Part shown: piece after piece, positions 16,195-24,051 of the stretch
Layout: the number at the start of each line of letters is the position of its first letter
Numbering within the stretch: the stretch's first letter is position 1
Source of the DNA: Micromonospora sp. WMMA1363
GTDB taxonomy: Bacteria > Actinomycetota > Actinomycetes > Mycobacteriales > Micromonosporaceae
Assembly (NCBI RefSeq): GCF_030345795.1
Contig: NZ_JAUALB010000001.1
Location: 4,270,001-4,334,000, forward strand
Reading direction: 5' to 3'
DNA length: 64,000 nucleotides
Translations under genes and position numbers: made by a program
The notes under the pieces: generated by a model
What the model was told of the DNA's origin: nothing
The model's input: the letters and a program-made list of their open reading frames with translations, nothing else
Databases searched by the model: none

Positions 16195-17208
16195 TCAGCC
16201 TCCGATCGCGGACATCGGCCGGGCGGGTTGCCGGAAGGTCGGGCCGTCGATGCCGTGCCCGGCCCGCTTGCCCCACATCGCGGCGCGCCAGCGACGGGCC
16301 AGTTCGTCGTCGTCCGCGCCGGCCCGCAACGCGCCCCGCAGATCCGACTCCTCGCTGGCGAAGAGGCAGTTCCGGACCTGGCCGTCGGCGGTGAGCCGGG
16401 TGCGGTCGCAATCGCCGCAGAAGGGCCGGGTGACGCTGGCGATCACACCCACCCGGGACGGGCCGCCGTCGACCAGCCACGTCTCCGCCGGTGCCGGGCC
16501 GCGCTCGGCCGGGTCTGGGCTCAGGTCGTACGCGGCTCGCAGCGTGGCGAGGATCTCGTCGGCGGTGACCATGGTCGACCGGACCCAGCCGTGCTGGGCG
16601 TCGATCGGCATCTGTTCGATGAACCGCAGCTCGTATCCGTGGTCGAGGGCGAACCGGAGCAGTGCCGGAGCCTCGTCGTCGTTGACGCCGCGCATCAGGA
16701 CTGCGTTGATCTTGACAGGCGTGAGCCCGGCCGCCGTCGCGCCGGCCAGCCCGGCGAGTACGGCCTTGAGCCGGTCCCGCCGGGTGAGCCTGGTGAACCG
16801 CTCCCGGTTCAGTGTGTCGAGGGAGACGTTCACCCGGTCCAGCCCGCCGGCACGCAGGGCGGGCGCCAGCCGGTCCAGTCCGATGCCGTTGGTGGTCAGC
16901 GAGATCCGTGGCCGGGGACGCATGGCGGCGACCGTGGTGACGATGCCGACCAAACCGGGCCGGATCATCGGCTCGCCGCCGGTGAACCGCACCTCGGTCA
17001 CCCCGAGCCGGCTCACCGCGACCCGGATCAGCCGGAGCACCTCGTCGTCGTCGAGCAACTGCGGCCCCCCCAGCCAGGGCAAACCCTCGGCCGGCATGCA
17101 GTACGTGCAACGCAGGTTGCACTTGTCGGTCAGCGAGACCCGCAGGTCCCGGGCGACGCGGCCGTACCGGTCAACGAGGACGCCGTCGGTCGGCCAGTCG
17201 ACACTCAC
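16195..17208 (-). CDS. moaA: GTP 3',8-cyclase MoaA (radical SAM)
   Basis: Starts molybdenum-cofactor synthesis by radical-SAM rearrangement of GTP. In the 337-residue protein the N-terminal 4Fe-4S cluster ligands are C30, C34 and C37 (CNLRCTYC). FTGGEPM lies near 71-77. The substrate-side cluster cysteines are in RPFCGDCDRTRL and NCLF near 265-290. The C-terminus is IGG, the Gly-Gly tail needed for activity. GTG 17208 overlaps the stop of the upstream kinase gene by four bases (GTGA). The open frame continues far upstream but only as antisense of that kinase, so the internal start is right. Confidence 0.95.
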   Translation of the reverse strand: MSVDWPTDGVLVDRYGRVARDLRVSLTDKCNLRCTYCMPAEGLPWLGGPQLLDDDEVLRLIRVAVSRLGVTEVRFTGGEPMIRPGLVGIVTTVAAMRPRPRISLTTNGIGLDRLAPALRAGGLDRVNVSLDTLNRERFTRLTRRDRLKAVLAGLAGATAAGLTPVKINAVLMRGVNDDEAPALLRFALDHGYELRFIEQMPIDAQHGWVRSTMVTADEILATLRAAYDLSPDPAERGPAPAETWLVDGGPSRVGVIASVTRPFCGDCDRTRLTADGQVRNCLFASEESDLRGALRAGADDDELARRWRAAMWGKRAGHGIDGPTFRQPARPMSAIGG

Positions 17209-18119
17209 CCGTCGACGGTAGCGCGGCCGGATCCGCTCAGGGCGGCTTGGGCGGTGGCGGCGACCGTATCGCGGTACGCGGTACCGAACAGCGCGGTATG
17301 CACCAGCACCAGATGGAGCTGGTGCAGCGGGACCCGCTCCCGCCAGCCGTCGGCCAGCGGCCAGACCTCGTCGTAGGCGGCGAGGATCCGGTCCAGGTGG
17401 GGAGCGCCGCCGAAGAGCGCGAGCTGGGCGAGGTCGGTCTCCCGGTGGCCCCCGTGCGCCGCCGGGTCGACCAGCCACCCCCGGTTGTCGGCGCCCCACA
17501 GCAGGTTGCCTGGCCAGAGGTCGCCGTGGATCCGGGCCGGCGGTTCGTCGCCGCCCAGTTGCTCGAGCCGGGCCGCGACCCGCTCCACCAGGGCCTGCTC
17601 GGTCGGGCCCAACGCGCCGTTGTCGACCGACATCCGCAGGTACGGCACCAGTCGACGCTCGGCGAACCAGCGCGACCACGGGCCCGTGTCCGGCGTGTTC
17701 GCCGCCGGCAGCGCGCCGATGAACCCGGGCCACTCGGCGCCGAAGGCGGGCGCGCCGGAACGGTGCAGCGCGGCCAGTTCCCGACCGAACCGCTCGGCCG
17801 CCTCCCGGCTCGGTTCACCGGGGTCGACCCACTCCAGTGCCAGCAGATTGGGCAGCGCCACGATCACCTCGGGTACGGCGACCGCACCGGCCTCCCGCAG
17901 CCAGCGCAGCCCGGTCGCCTCGGTGGTGAAGAGATGCTCGGGTCGTGGCCGTCCGGTCGCCTCGGGCCAGGTCTTGGCGAACACCGAATGCCCGTCGTCG
18001 AGGGTGAGACGCGATGCGGTGCAGATGTCACCCCCGGCGACCGGCGTTTCCCGGACCCGTTGGTGGGTCAAGAAGGTCGGCAGGTGTTCCGGATGCGCCC
18101 GCAGATACGCCAGGTCCAT
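17205..18119 (-). CDS. Fructosamine kinase family protein
   Basis: A 304-residue aminoglycoside-phosphotransferase-fold kinase. Visible elements are the small-lobe lysine in HSVFAKTWPEA, the catalytic loop RIHGDLWPGNLLWG (about 206-219) and the metal-binding WLVDPAAHGGHRETDLA. These are diagnostic of fructosamine-3-kinase/ketosamine kinases, which phosphorylate glycated amines so that they decompose. ATG 18119 lies 8 nt after a TACCGT box, suggesting a leaderless transcript that also carries moaA, moaD and the phosphoesterase. The reason for co-transcription with moco genes is unclear. Divergent from the DUF4192 gene. Confidence 0.85.
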   Translation of the reverse strand: MDLAYLRAHPEHLPTFLTHQRVRETPVAGGDICTASRLTLDDGHSVFAKTWPEATGRPRPEHLFTTEATGLRWLREAGAVAVPEVIVALPNLLALEWVDPGEPSREAAERFGRELAALHRSGAPAFGAEWPGFIGALPAANTPDTGPWSRWFAERRLVPYLRMSVDNGALGPTEQALVERVAARLEQLGGDEPPARIHGDLWPGNLLWGADNRGWLVDPAAHGGHRETDLAQLALFGGAPHLDRILAAYDEVWPLADGWRERVPLHQLHLVLVHTALFGTAYRDTVAATAQAALSGSGRATVDG

Positions 18120-18255
18120 GTCTTCGGACGGTAGCGGGTTCCCGCCCGACCCGAGGACGGCTGGAGATGCCGCCGTGGCGCGGCGGATCCTTCTGTACGT
18201 CCGTTCGCGGTCGGTGCGGGTACGTTCCTGAGCTGCGAGGTTACGGTAAGTGGTT

Positions 18256-18279
18256 GTGGATGAGCCGCGTGTCGTCCAC
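18256..18279. promoter_or_regulatory. GTGGATGA-N8-TCGTCCAC imperfect dyad
   Basis: Seven of eight positions pair, in the divergent gap between the fructosamine kinase and DUF4192 genes. Each arm, read with the adjoining T or A, is one base from the DnaA box TTATCCACA. A closely similar dyad lies upstream of arginine deiminase (38121-38145). Confidence 0.35.
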
Positions 18280-18320
18280 AGGGGCGGACGGGAGGTGGTC
18301 GCAGGGCGCAGGCTGCCGAC

Positions 18321-19505
18321 ATGACCTCGACCGACATCCCTCGACTCTCCGTCCGGTCCCCGGGCGATTTGATCGCCGCTGTGCCGTACCTCCTCGGATT
18401 CCACCCCGTCGACAGCGTGGTCGTCGTGGCCATGAGCGGAAACCGGATCACCTTCGCCGCCCGGTGCGACCTGTCGGATCTGACGGAGTCAGCCCAATCG
18501 GCGCGGCGGCCGGTCGATTCCGCCGAGCGCCCCCTGCCCGAGGCCGAACCCGCCGAACCGGCCAAGTGTCCGGCCGAGCCGGGCACCCGGTACGTTCGCG
18601 AGTCCGCCCAGCGTGGCCGGCACTCGGTCGAGGCGGCCGATCCGGCGCGTCACCTGGCGGCGGTGGTCGCCCGGCAGACCGTCGACCGTGCCACGGTCCT
18701 TGGCTACGGCCCCCCGCCCCGGGTGACCCCCGCCGTCGACGTGGTCCGCATGGCGCTCGCCGACGTCGGAATCCCCGTGCTCGACGCGTTGCGGGTCACC
18801 GACGGACGGTACTGGTCATACCTCTGCGCCGAGCCGCGGTGCTGCCCACCCGACGGCATCCCGTACGACACCGGGTCGAGTGAGATCACCGCCGCCGCTG
18901 TTCTCGCCGGTCAGGTCGCGTTGCCCGACCGGGCCGCTCTCGTCGCGCGGGTCGCGCCGGTCGCGGGGCCGGATCGGGTCGCCGTAGGGCAGGCCGCGGA
19001 GCGGGCCGGGCAGCGGTTCGCCGACCTGGTCGACGCGGCGTCTCCCGCCGACGTGCTCGGTGGGTGGGCGGTACGCACGGCTGGACGGGCGGCGCTGCGG
19101 GCCGCCCTTCGCCGGCACCGCCGGGGCGAGCGACTGGACGACGACGAACTGGCCTGGCTGAGCGTTCTGCTGACCGATCCGACCGTTCGAGACCACGCCT
19201 GGGAACGCACCGACGGTCGGGACACCGACATCGCGCTCTGGACCGACGTCCTGCGCCGCACCCAGCCGGAACTCGTCGCCGCACCCGGTTCGTTGTTGGC
19301 GTTCGCCGCCTGGCGGGCAGGCCAGGGTGCACTGGCCGCAGTGGCGCTGGAACGGGTGCTCACCCTGCATCCCGACTACCCGCTCGCGCTGCTCCTGGAC
19401 GACCTGCTCCGGCGTGGAGTGCCTCCGTCGCGCCTCGACGGGTGGCCGGCGGTGCGGGTGCCGGGACAGGTGCGCCGCCGCGCCGATCAGGTGGTGATGC
19501 GGTAG
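18321..19505 (+). CDS. DUF4192 domain-containing protein
   Basis: A 394-residue protein of an actinobacteria-wide family without assigned function. The signature is at the N-terminus, [21 protein letters not shown] then [22 protein letters not shown] variable Pro/Glu/Arg insertion (about residues 50-110) follows, then [20 protein letters not shown] and [11 protein letters not shown] in the conserved core, and a helical C-terminal half. No membrane segment or signal peptide is seen. Its last 19 bases overlap the 3' end of the convergent fdhD gene. A TGTGGATGA-type dyad lies about 50 bp upstream of the start. Confidence 0.85.
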   Translation: MTSTDIPRLSVRSPGDLIAAVPYLLGFHPVDSVVVVAMSGNRITFAARCDLSDLTESAQSARRPVDSAERPLPEAEPAEPAKCPAEPGTRYVRESAQRGRHSVEAADPARHLAAVVARQTVDRATVLGYGPPPRVTPAVDVVRMALADVGIPVLDALRVTDGRYWSYLCAEPRCCPPDGIPYDTGSSEITAAAVLAGQVALPDRAALVARVAPVAGPDRVAVGQAAERAGQRFADLVDAASPADVLGGWAVRTAGRAALRAALRRHRRGERLDDDELAWLSVLLTDPTVRDHAWERTDGRDTDIALWTDVLRRTQPELVAAPGSLLAFAAWRAGQGALAAVALERVLTLHPDYPLALLLDDLLRRGVPPSRLDGWPAVRVPGQVRRRADQVVMR

Positions 19506-20338
19506 GGGTGGGCGTAGACGTTCATCCTGCGCCCGCGCAGGAAGCCCACCAGGGTGATCCCCGCCTCGGCGGCCAGGTCGGCGGCGAGCGTGCTGGGCGC
19601 GGAGACCGCCGCCAGCAGCGGTATTCCGGCCATCCACGCCTTCTGGGTCAACTCGAAGCTCGCCCGCCCACTGACCAGCAGCACGTGCCCGACCAGCGGC
19701 AGTCGCCGCTGCCGAACCGCCCAGCCGACCACCTTGTCGACGGCGTTGTGCCGGCCGACATCCTCGCGGAGGGCCACCAGTTCGCCGTCCGCACCGAACA
19801 GCCCGGCCGCGTGCAGGCCACCGGTACGGTCAAAGGCGTGCTGCGCCGCCCGCAGCCGTTCCGGCAGATCAGCCAGGACCGTCGCGGGCACCCGCAGCGG
19901 ATCGTGGATCACACCGAAGCGCGACCGGGTCCGCACGGCGTCGATGCTCGCCTTGCCGCACACGCCGCAGGAACTGGTCGTGTAGAAGTTACGGGCCGGG
20001 TCGACGGTTGGCTCCGGTACGTCGGGCGCGAGCACGACGTCCACCACGTTGTACGTGTTGGGGGCCTCCGCCCCGGCGCAGAGCTGCGCGGTGCGTACGT
20101 CGTCGGCAGACCTGATCAACCCTTCGGTGAGCAGGAAGCCGACCGCCAGGTCCAGGTCGTCACCGGGGGTGCGCATGGTGACCGCGAGCGGGCGCCGCCG
20201 CCCGGGACCGGCCGGGCCCACCCGGATCTCCAACGGTTCCTCCACGGCGAGAGTGTCCCGGCGCTGGACCGAGGTGCGGTCGTCCGCCGCGTCGAGGTCG
20301 ATCCGCAGCACCCCACGCCGATCAGTCGCCCGTCCCAT
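19487..20338 (-). CDS. fdhD: Formate dehydrogenase accessory sulfurtransferase FdhD
   Basis: Moves sulfur from a cysteine desulfurase to the molybdenum cofactor of formate dehydrogenase, which is needed for enzyme activity. The 283 residues include FLLTEGLI (about 73), the swivelling cysteine pair in [11 protein letters not shown] (about 123-133), [16 protein letters not shown] (about 177-192) and [17 protein letters not shown] 20338 follows an AGGATGGTGGG ribosome site. No formate dehydrogenase gene is in this window, so its client lies elsewhere. Its promoter side faces the IS701 element inserted 140 bp upstream. Confidence 0.93.
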   Translation of the reverse strand: MGRATDRRGVLRIDLDAADDRTSVQRRDTLAVEEPLEIRVGPAGPGRRRPLAVTMRTPGDDLDLAVGFLLTEGLIRSADDVRTAQLCAGAEAPNTYNVVDVVLAPDVPEPTVDPARNFYTTSSCGVCGKASIDAVRTRSRFGVIHDPLRVPATVLADLPERLRAAQHAFDRTGGLHAAGLFGADGELVALREDVGRHNAVDKVVGWAVRQRRLPLVGHVLLVSGRASFELTQKAWMAGIPLLAAVSAPSTLAADLAAEAGITLVGFLRGRRMNVYAHPYRITT

Positions 20339-20480
20339 CCCACCATCCTGCACCGCACGGCCACGGTGATCCACTCCACTTCGCGGAAGTCGGGAGTGGT
20401 CGACCCGAGGTCGCCGCACGGCGGTGTCCGATCGAGTCCGGGCACGGCAATGCCGGCAGTCGGCTACCCCGCCCAAGGGC

Positions 20481-20484
20481 CTAA
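20481..20484 (+). repeat. Left target-site duplication CTAA of the IS701 element
   Basis: CTAA directly abuts the left inverted repeat and matches the tetranucleotide after the right end (21865-21868). Confidence 0.9.
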
Positions 20485-21864
20485 TACTGCAACGGCGGGT
20501 CGTGACTTATGGCGGTTTGAGTCGTTTGCGGTAGTGGGCGGCTCGGGCTTGTTCCTGGCGGCGACGGCGGAAGTCGGACCAGCGCAGGATGTGGTCGGCT
20601 CGACGGCGGGTGGTCAGGACGAGGTGGGCGAACAGGCGGCGGATTTCGTTGCTGCTCAGCGGGATCTGGCTGCGCTCGTTTGCGGTGGTGCCCCCTTTGC
20701 GGCTTCGAGGGCGCGGGTGACGACGAGGAACGCGGCGGCGGCCATCGCGAGGGTGATGTGGGCGTACCAGGCGTCGTAGCGGCGGACCTGGTACTGGTCC
20801 AGGCCGACCTCGTTCTTCGCGGTCTGGAACGATTCCTCCACCGACCAACGGCTACCGGCGACCCGCACCAGGTCGCGTAGTCGGGTGCCGCGGGGGCCGA
20901 AGCAGACGTAGTAGGCGATGTCGCCGGGATCCGTGATCGAGCGTCGGGCCAGGACCCAGCCGCGGCGGCCGTGGGCAAAGGTGCGGCGGATCGGCAGCCG
21001 AGCCCAGTCGTAGCGGCGCGGCCCGTGCGCGCCGTCACCACACGACAGTCGTTGCCACGCGCCCGCACGCACCCTGCCGATCAGCTCGTCGACACCGGTG
21101 GTGGTGTGCAGCCCGGAGGGCACCCGATCGTCGCGTCGGGTGGCCATCACGTACGCGATGTCCCGATCCTCCAACCAGCCCCGCAGGCCAGGGTTCTGCC
21201 CGTAGGCCTCATCGGCCGTGAACCACGAAAACGGCACCCCCGCGGTGACCGCCCGCTCCAGCATGGCCTGCGCCTGCTGCGGCTTGGTCGCGAACCCGAC
21301 GGCGTCCGGGATCGCCGAGCGCCGGCACCGGTCCCGATCACCGGTCCACGACTTCGGCAGGTACAACTCCCGATCGATCAACGCCCGACCCCGCGGCGTG
21401 GCGTAGCACAGGAACGTGCCGATCTGGCAGTTCTCGGTCTTGCCCGCCGTACCCGAATACTGCCGTTGGACCCCCGCCGACGCACGGCCCTTCTTGACGA
21501 ACCCCGTCTCGTCAGCGATGAGCACCCCGGCCGCATCGCCGATCTGGTCCACCACGTAATCGCGCACGTCATCGCGGACCGCGTCCCGGTCCCACGCCGC
21601 GCTGCACAGCATGCCCTGCAACCCGTCCGGCGACACATGCCCAGCCTGCTCCGCGAGGGTCCAGCCGTTACGCCGCTCCAACGGTGCCAGTAGCCCCCGC
21701 ACATACGCCCATGCCCGCCGCCGCGGCTCCACCCGCTCAAACCGATGCGCGAACCGGAAGAACAACTCCTCCAACCCGGCATCCCACGACCCGACCACCC
21801 GCGCATCCACCACAACCAACCAACGAATGATCAGCACCCGAAGCTACGACCCGCCGTTGCAGTA
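20485..21864. mobile_element. IS701-family insertion sequence, complete, 1380 bp
   Basis: The ends are perfect 19-bp inverted repeats, TACTGCAACGGCGGGTCGT at 20485-20503 and its complement at 21846-21864. Both sides are flanked by the tetranucleotide CTAA (20481-20484 and 21865-21868), a 4-bp target duplication as expected for IS701. It carries one transposase gene, reading leftward. Intact ends and duplication suggest a recent insertion between fdhD and mobA. The predicted mobA -10 box lies 30 bp beyond the element, so the promoter was probably spared. Confidence 0.95.
20507..21837 (-). CDS. IS701-family transposase, C-terminus reached by a -1 frameshift
   Basis: DDE transposase. Frame one (21837-20656, 393 residues) holds GVLIADETGFVKKG, the DRELYLPKSWTGD block, WFTADEAYGQNPGLRGWLE and GSRWSVEESFQTAKNEVGLDQY, then stops after EAAKGAPPQTSAARSR. 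The usual family C-terminus (IPLSSNEIRRLFAHLV to HYRKRLKPP, ending at 20507) lies in the -1 frame. The change falls at GCAAAGGGGG (minus strand, 20691-20700), where A-AAG-GGG is a reasonable slippery site. Either programmed frameshifting yields the roughly 443-residue protein, or the copy is mutated. The start codon is GTG. Confidence 0.85.
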
Positions 21865-21868
21865 CTAA
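21865..21868 (+). repeat. Right target-site duplication CTAA of the IS701 element
   Basis: Second copy of the 4-bp target. Its last A starts an in-frame ATG (21868-21870) that could in principle extend mobA by 14 codons. Confidence 0.9.
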
Positions 21869-21909
21869 TGACCTCCCAGCGGCGCGGACACGTCATCTAC
21901 CGTGACCGG

Positions 21910-22500
21910 GTGAGCGGGTACGCAGCGGTGCTGCTGGCCGGCGGATCGGCCCGGCGGATGGGCGGCCTCGACAAGCCGGCCCGCCCGGTCGGCGGACGAC
22001 CGATGCGGGACTGGGTGCTGACCGCGGTCGCCGACGCTGATCCGCGGATCCTGGTCGGCCCGGCGGCCGGCGTGCCCGCCGGGGTGCGGGTCACCCGGGA
22101 GGAGCCGCCCGGCGGCGGTCCGGTCGCCGCCACCGCGGCCGGCCTGGCCCTGCTGCCCGTGGACGCGACCGTGGTGGCCTTGCTCGCCGCCGACCTGCCC
22201 CTGCTCACTCGCGTCGCGGTCGGCGTGTTGCTGCATCACCTGGACGTCGGAGTGGACGGAGCCTGCTTCGTCGACGACACCGGCCGGCGGCAGACCCTCT
22301 GCGGGGCGTGGCGGGTCGCCGCCCTGCGCGACGCGTTGGACCGGTTGGCCACCGAGCGACCCCTCGCCGGTGCACCGCTGCGGGCGTCGCTGCGCGGGCT
22401 GCTGGTGCGGGAGGTGCCGTGGCGCGGGGACGGGCCGCCGCCGTGGTTCGACTGCGACACTGACGAGGACGTACGCCGGGCGGAGGAGTGGGCACGATGA
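21910..22500 (+). CDS. mobA: Molybdenum cofactor guanylyltransferase MobA-like
   Basis: Attaches GMP to molybdopterin to form the dinucleotide cofactor used by formate dehydrogenase and related enzymes; a related cytidylyl or general NTP-transferase role cannot be excluded. The 196 residues begin VSGYAAVLLAGGSARRMGGLDKPARPVGG, the nucleotide-binding LAGGxxxRMGxxK loop. VALLAADLPLLTRVA near 92-106 carries the metal-binding Asp, and FDCDTDEDVRRAEEW is at the end. GTG 21910 lies 6 nt after TACCGT, suggesting leaderless transcription. The IS701 element ends 45 bp upstream. It overlaps the DUF6457 gene by four bases. Confidence 0.88.
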   Translation: MSGYAAVLLAGGSARRMGGLDKPARPVGGRPMRDWVLTAVADADPRILVGPAAGVPAGVRVTREEPPGGGPVAATAAGLALLPVDATVVALLAADLPLLTRVAVGVLLHHLDVGVDGACFVDDTGRRQTLCGAWRVAALRDALDRLATERPLAGAPLRASLRGLLVREVPWRGDGPPPWFDCDTDEDVRRAEEWAR

Positions 22501-22766
22501 GTGTGATGGACGACTGGGTGACGGCGGCCTGCGCGGAGCTCGGCCTCGACCCTGTCCAGGTGCCGGTGCCCACTGTGCTTGACCTGGCGAGGGACGTGGC
22601 CCACCAGGTCCTGCGGCCCGGTGCCCCCGTTACCGCGTACCTCCTGGGGCTCGCGGTCGGCGGCGGAGCTGACCTCGCCGGTGCCGCGGCCCGGCTCCGC
22701 GACCTGGCCGCGACCTGGCCGGTGGAGTTGGGCGCGGAGGGCCCCGGCGACAATCCGCCCGCCTGA
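22497..22766 (+). CDS. DUF6457 small protein
   Basis: An 89-residue, mostly helical, acidic protein (MDDWVTAACAELGLDPVQVP, then a DLARDVAHQVLRPGAPVTAYLLG core). Small proteins of this type typically sit beside mobA and fdhD in actinobacteria, so a part in cofactor delivery is a fair inference, but no activity is known. ATG 22497 overlaps the mobA stop (ATGA). An alternative ATG lies at 22506. No membrane segment or cysteine pair is seen apart from C12. Confidence 0.75.
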   Translation: MSVMDDWVTAACAELGLDPVQVPVPTVLDLARDVAHQVLRPGAPVTAYLLGLAVGGGADLAGAAARLRDLAATWPVELGAEGPGDNPPA

Positions 22767-22897
22767 CCGGTCAACCATCGACGCCGAGGCGACCCGGGGG
22801 CATGCCGTTCAGCGACGTCCTTCTGTCCGATCCCGGTCGGCCCTGATTCCCGCTCCTGGTGCCGTGGGTAGGGTGACCTTGACGGATGGAGGCGATC

Positions 22898-23986
22898 ATG
22901 ACGGCGGACCACCCCCCGACGCCGGCCGGCAGTCCGCCGGAGCAGCACGAGTCGGTTCTGCTCGACGAGCCGACCACGGCCGATCTGCGGGCGAAGGTGA
23001 CGCAGGCGTGGCGGGAGTTCGCCCGCGCGCTGGCCCAGCGGCTGGGGACGCTGCCAGCCGGGGCGCACGTCGAACTGACCCTCGACCCGACCGCCTCCGG
23101 CACCGGCGACGCCGTCTACTCGATCGGCATCGACATCGGGCCCGACGGAAAGGTCGTCGCGCGGGCGGTGGGCAACGCCGGCCTGCCCCCCGGGTACCGG
23201 CTGGACCGGGCGGCCGTCGCGGACATGGTGGCGCTCGGCTGGTCGCCGCCCGGCGTCGTCGAGGGCTCCGGTGAGCAGTTCGGTCTGGACGCCACCGTGA
23301 GCGAGGTGACCAAGCTCACGGCGCTGTTCTCCCGTACGCTGCGGGATGTCTACGGCGCACCGCACCCCGCCTTCCTCGTGTATCTGATCCACGACGCCGC
23401 AGGGGGGTCGCTGGACGTCCCGCCGCTGGGCACCGCGCGCAGCGAGTTCGGCGTGGACCGCGACGTCGAGGCCGACCTGGAGGAGGCGCTGGAGGCCGCC
23501 GCCGAACCGGCCGCCGCCGACGTGCTGGGGTTGGCCGAGCGGGTTCGCACGGTTGTCTCCACGATGCTCAAGTCGGACTCGGAGCGGCTCCAGGTCGACT
23601 CGGACGGGGACATCAACATCCGGGCGGGCTCCGCGATGGTGTTCGTCCGGGTCCGGGACAACCCGCCGCTGGTGGACGTCTTCTCCCCGGTGTTGACCGA
23701 GGTCGAGCCGACCGAGCGGCTGTATGTGAAGCTCTCCGAGCTGACGAACCGGATGCCGATCGGCCGGCTGTACTGCGCCGACGACACGGTCTGGGCTTCC
23801 ATCCCGGTTCTCGGCCGCGACTTCCAGGCCACCCACCTCATGCTCGCCGTGCAGGTGATGACGGGCCTCGCGGACGAGCTGGACGACCGACTGCATGGTG
23901 AGTTCGGCGGGAAGCGCTTCTTCGGCGAGGGCGACAAGCCGGTCCGGCGGGACGAGGGCGAGCACCGCACCGGCATGTACCTGTGA
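22898..23986 (+). CDS. YbjN/type III chaperone-fold (TY-Chap) protein
   Basis: The 362-residue soluble protein has an N-terminal alpha/beta half (residues about 30-180, IGIDIGPDGKVVARAVG) and a C-terminal YbjN-like half (DSERLQVDSDGDINIRAGSAMVFVRVRDNPPLVDVFSPVL), ending in a charged tail. YbjN folds resemble type III secretion chaperones but occur widely in actinobacteria without that system. The function is unknown. ATG 22898 has GGAGG five bases upstream, better than the ATG at 22886. A strong hairpin follows the stop codon. Confidence 0.65.
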   Translation: MTADHPPTPAGSPPEQHESVLLDEPTTADLRAKVTQAWREFARALAQRLGTLPAGAHVELTLDPTASGTGDAVYSIGIDIGPDGKVVARAVGNAGLPPGYRLDRAAVADMVALGWSPPGVVEGSGEQFGLDATVSEVTKLTALFSRTLRDVYGAPHPAFLVYLIHDAAGGSLDVPPLGTARSEFGVDRDVEADLEEALEAAAEPAAADVLGLAERVRTVVSTMLKSDSERLQVDSDGDINIRAGSAMVFVRVRDNPPLVDVFSPVLTEVEPTERLYVKLSELTNRMPIGRLYCADDTVWASIPVLGRDFQATHLMLAVQVMTGLADELDDRLHGEFGGKRFFGEGDKPVRRDEGEHRTGMYL

Positions 23987-23987
23987 C

Positions 23988-24039
23988 GGTGGGAAGGGCC
24001 CGGAACCCCCGGACCCCCGGACGACCGGGCCCTCCCACC
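23988..24039. terminator. Strong convergent terminator hairpin
   Basis: GGTGGGAAGGGCCCGG (23988-24003) pairs with CCGGGCCCTCCCACC (24025-24039) apart from one bulged A. It begins right after the stop of the YbjN-like gene and lies just before the end of the convergent beta-propeller gene, so it can serve both. Confidence 0.8.
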
Positions 24040-24051
24040 GGGAGCGGAGGG

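Noticed and set aside
19064..20779. Very long plus-strand frame across the DUF4192/fdhD junction
   Set aside because: Composition is Gly/Arg/His-rich, overlaps three supported genes and runs into the IS element. Not a real fusion.
20507..20848. Separate small gene at the 3' end of the IS element
   Set aside because: Its sequence is the normal C-terminus of the transposase in the -1 frame, so it was merged with the transposase.
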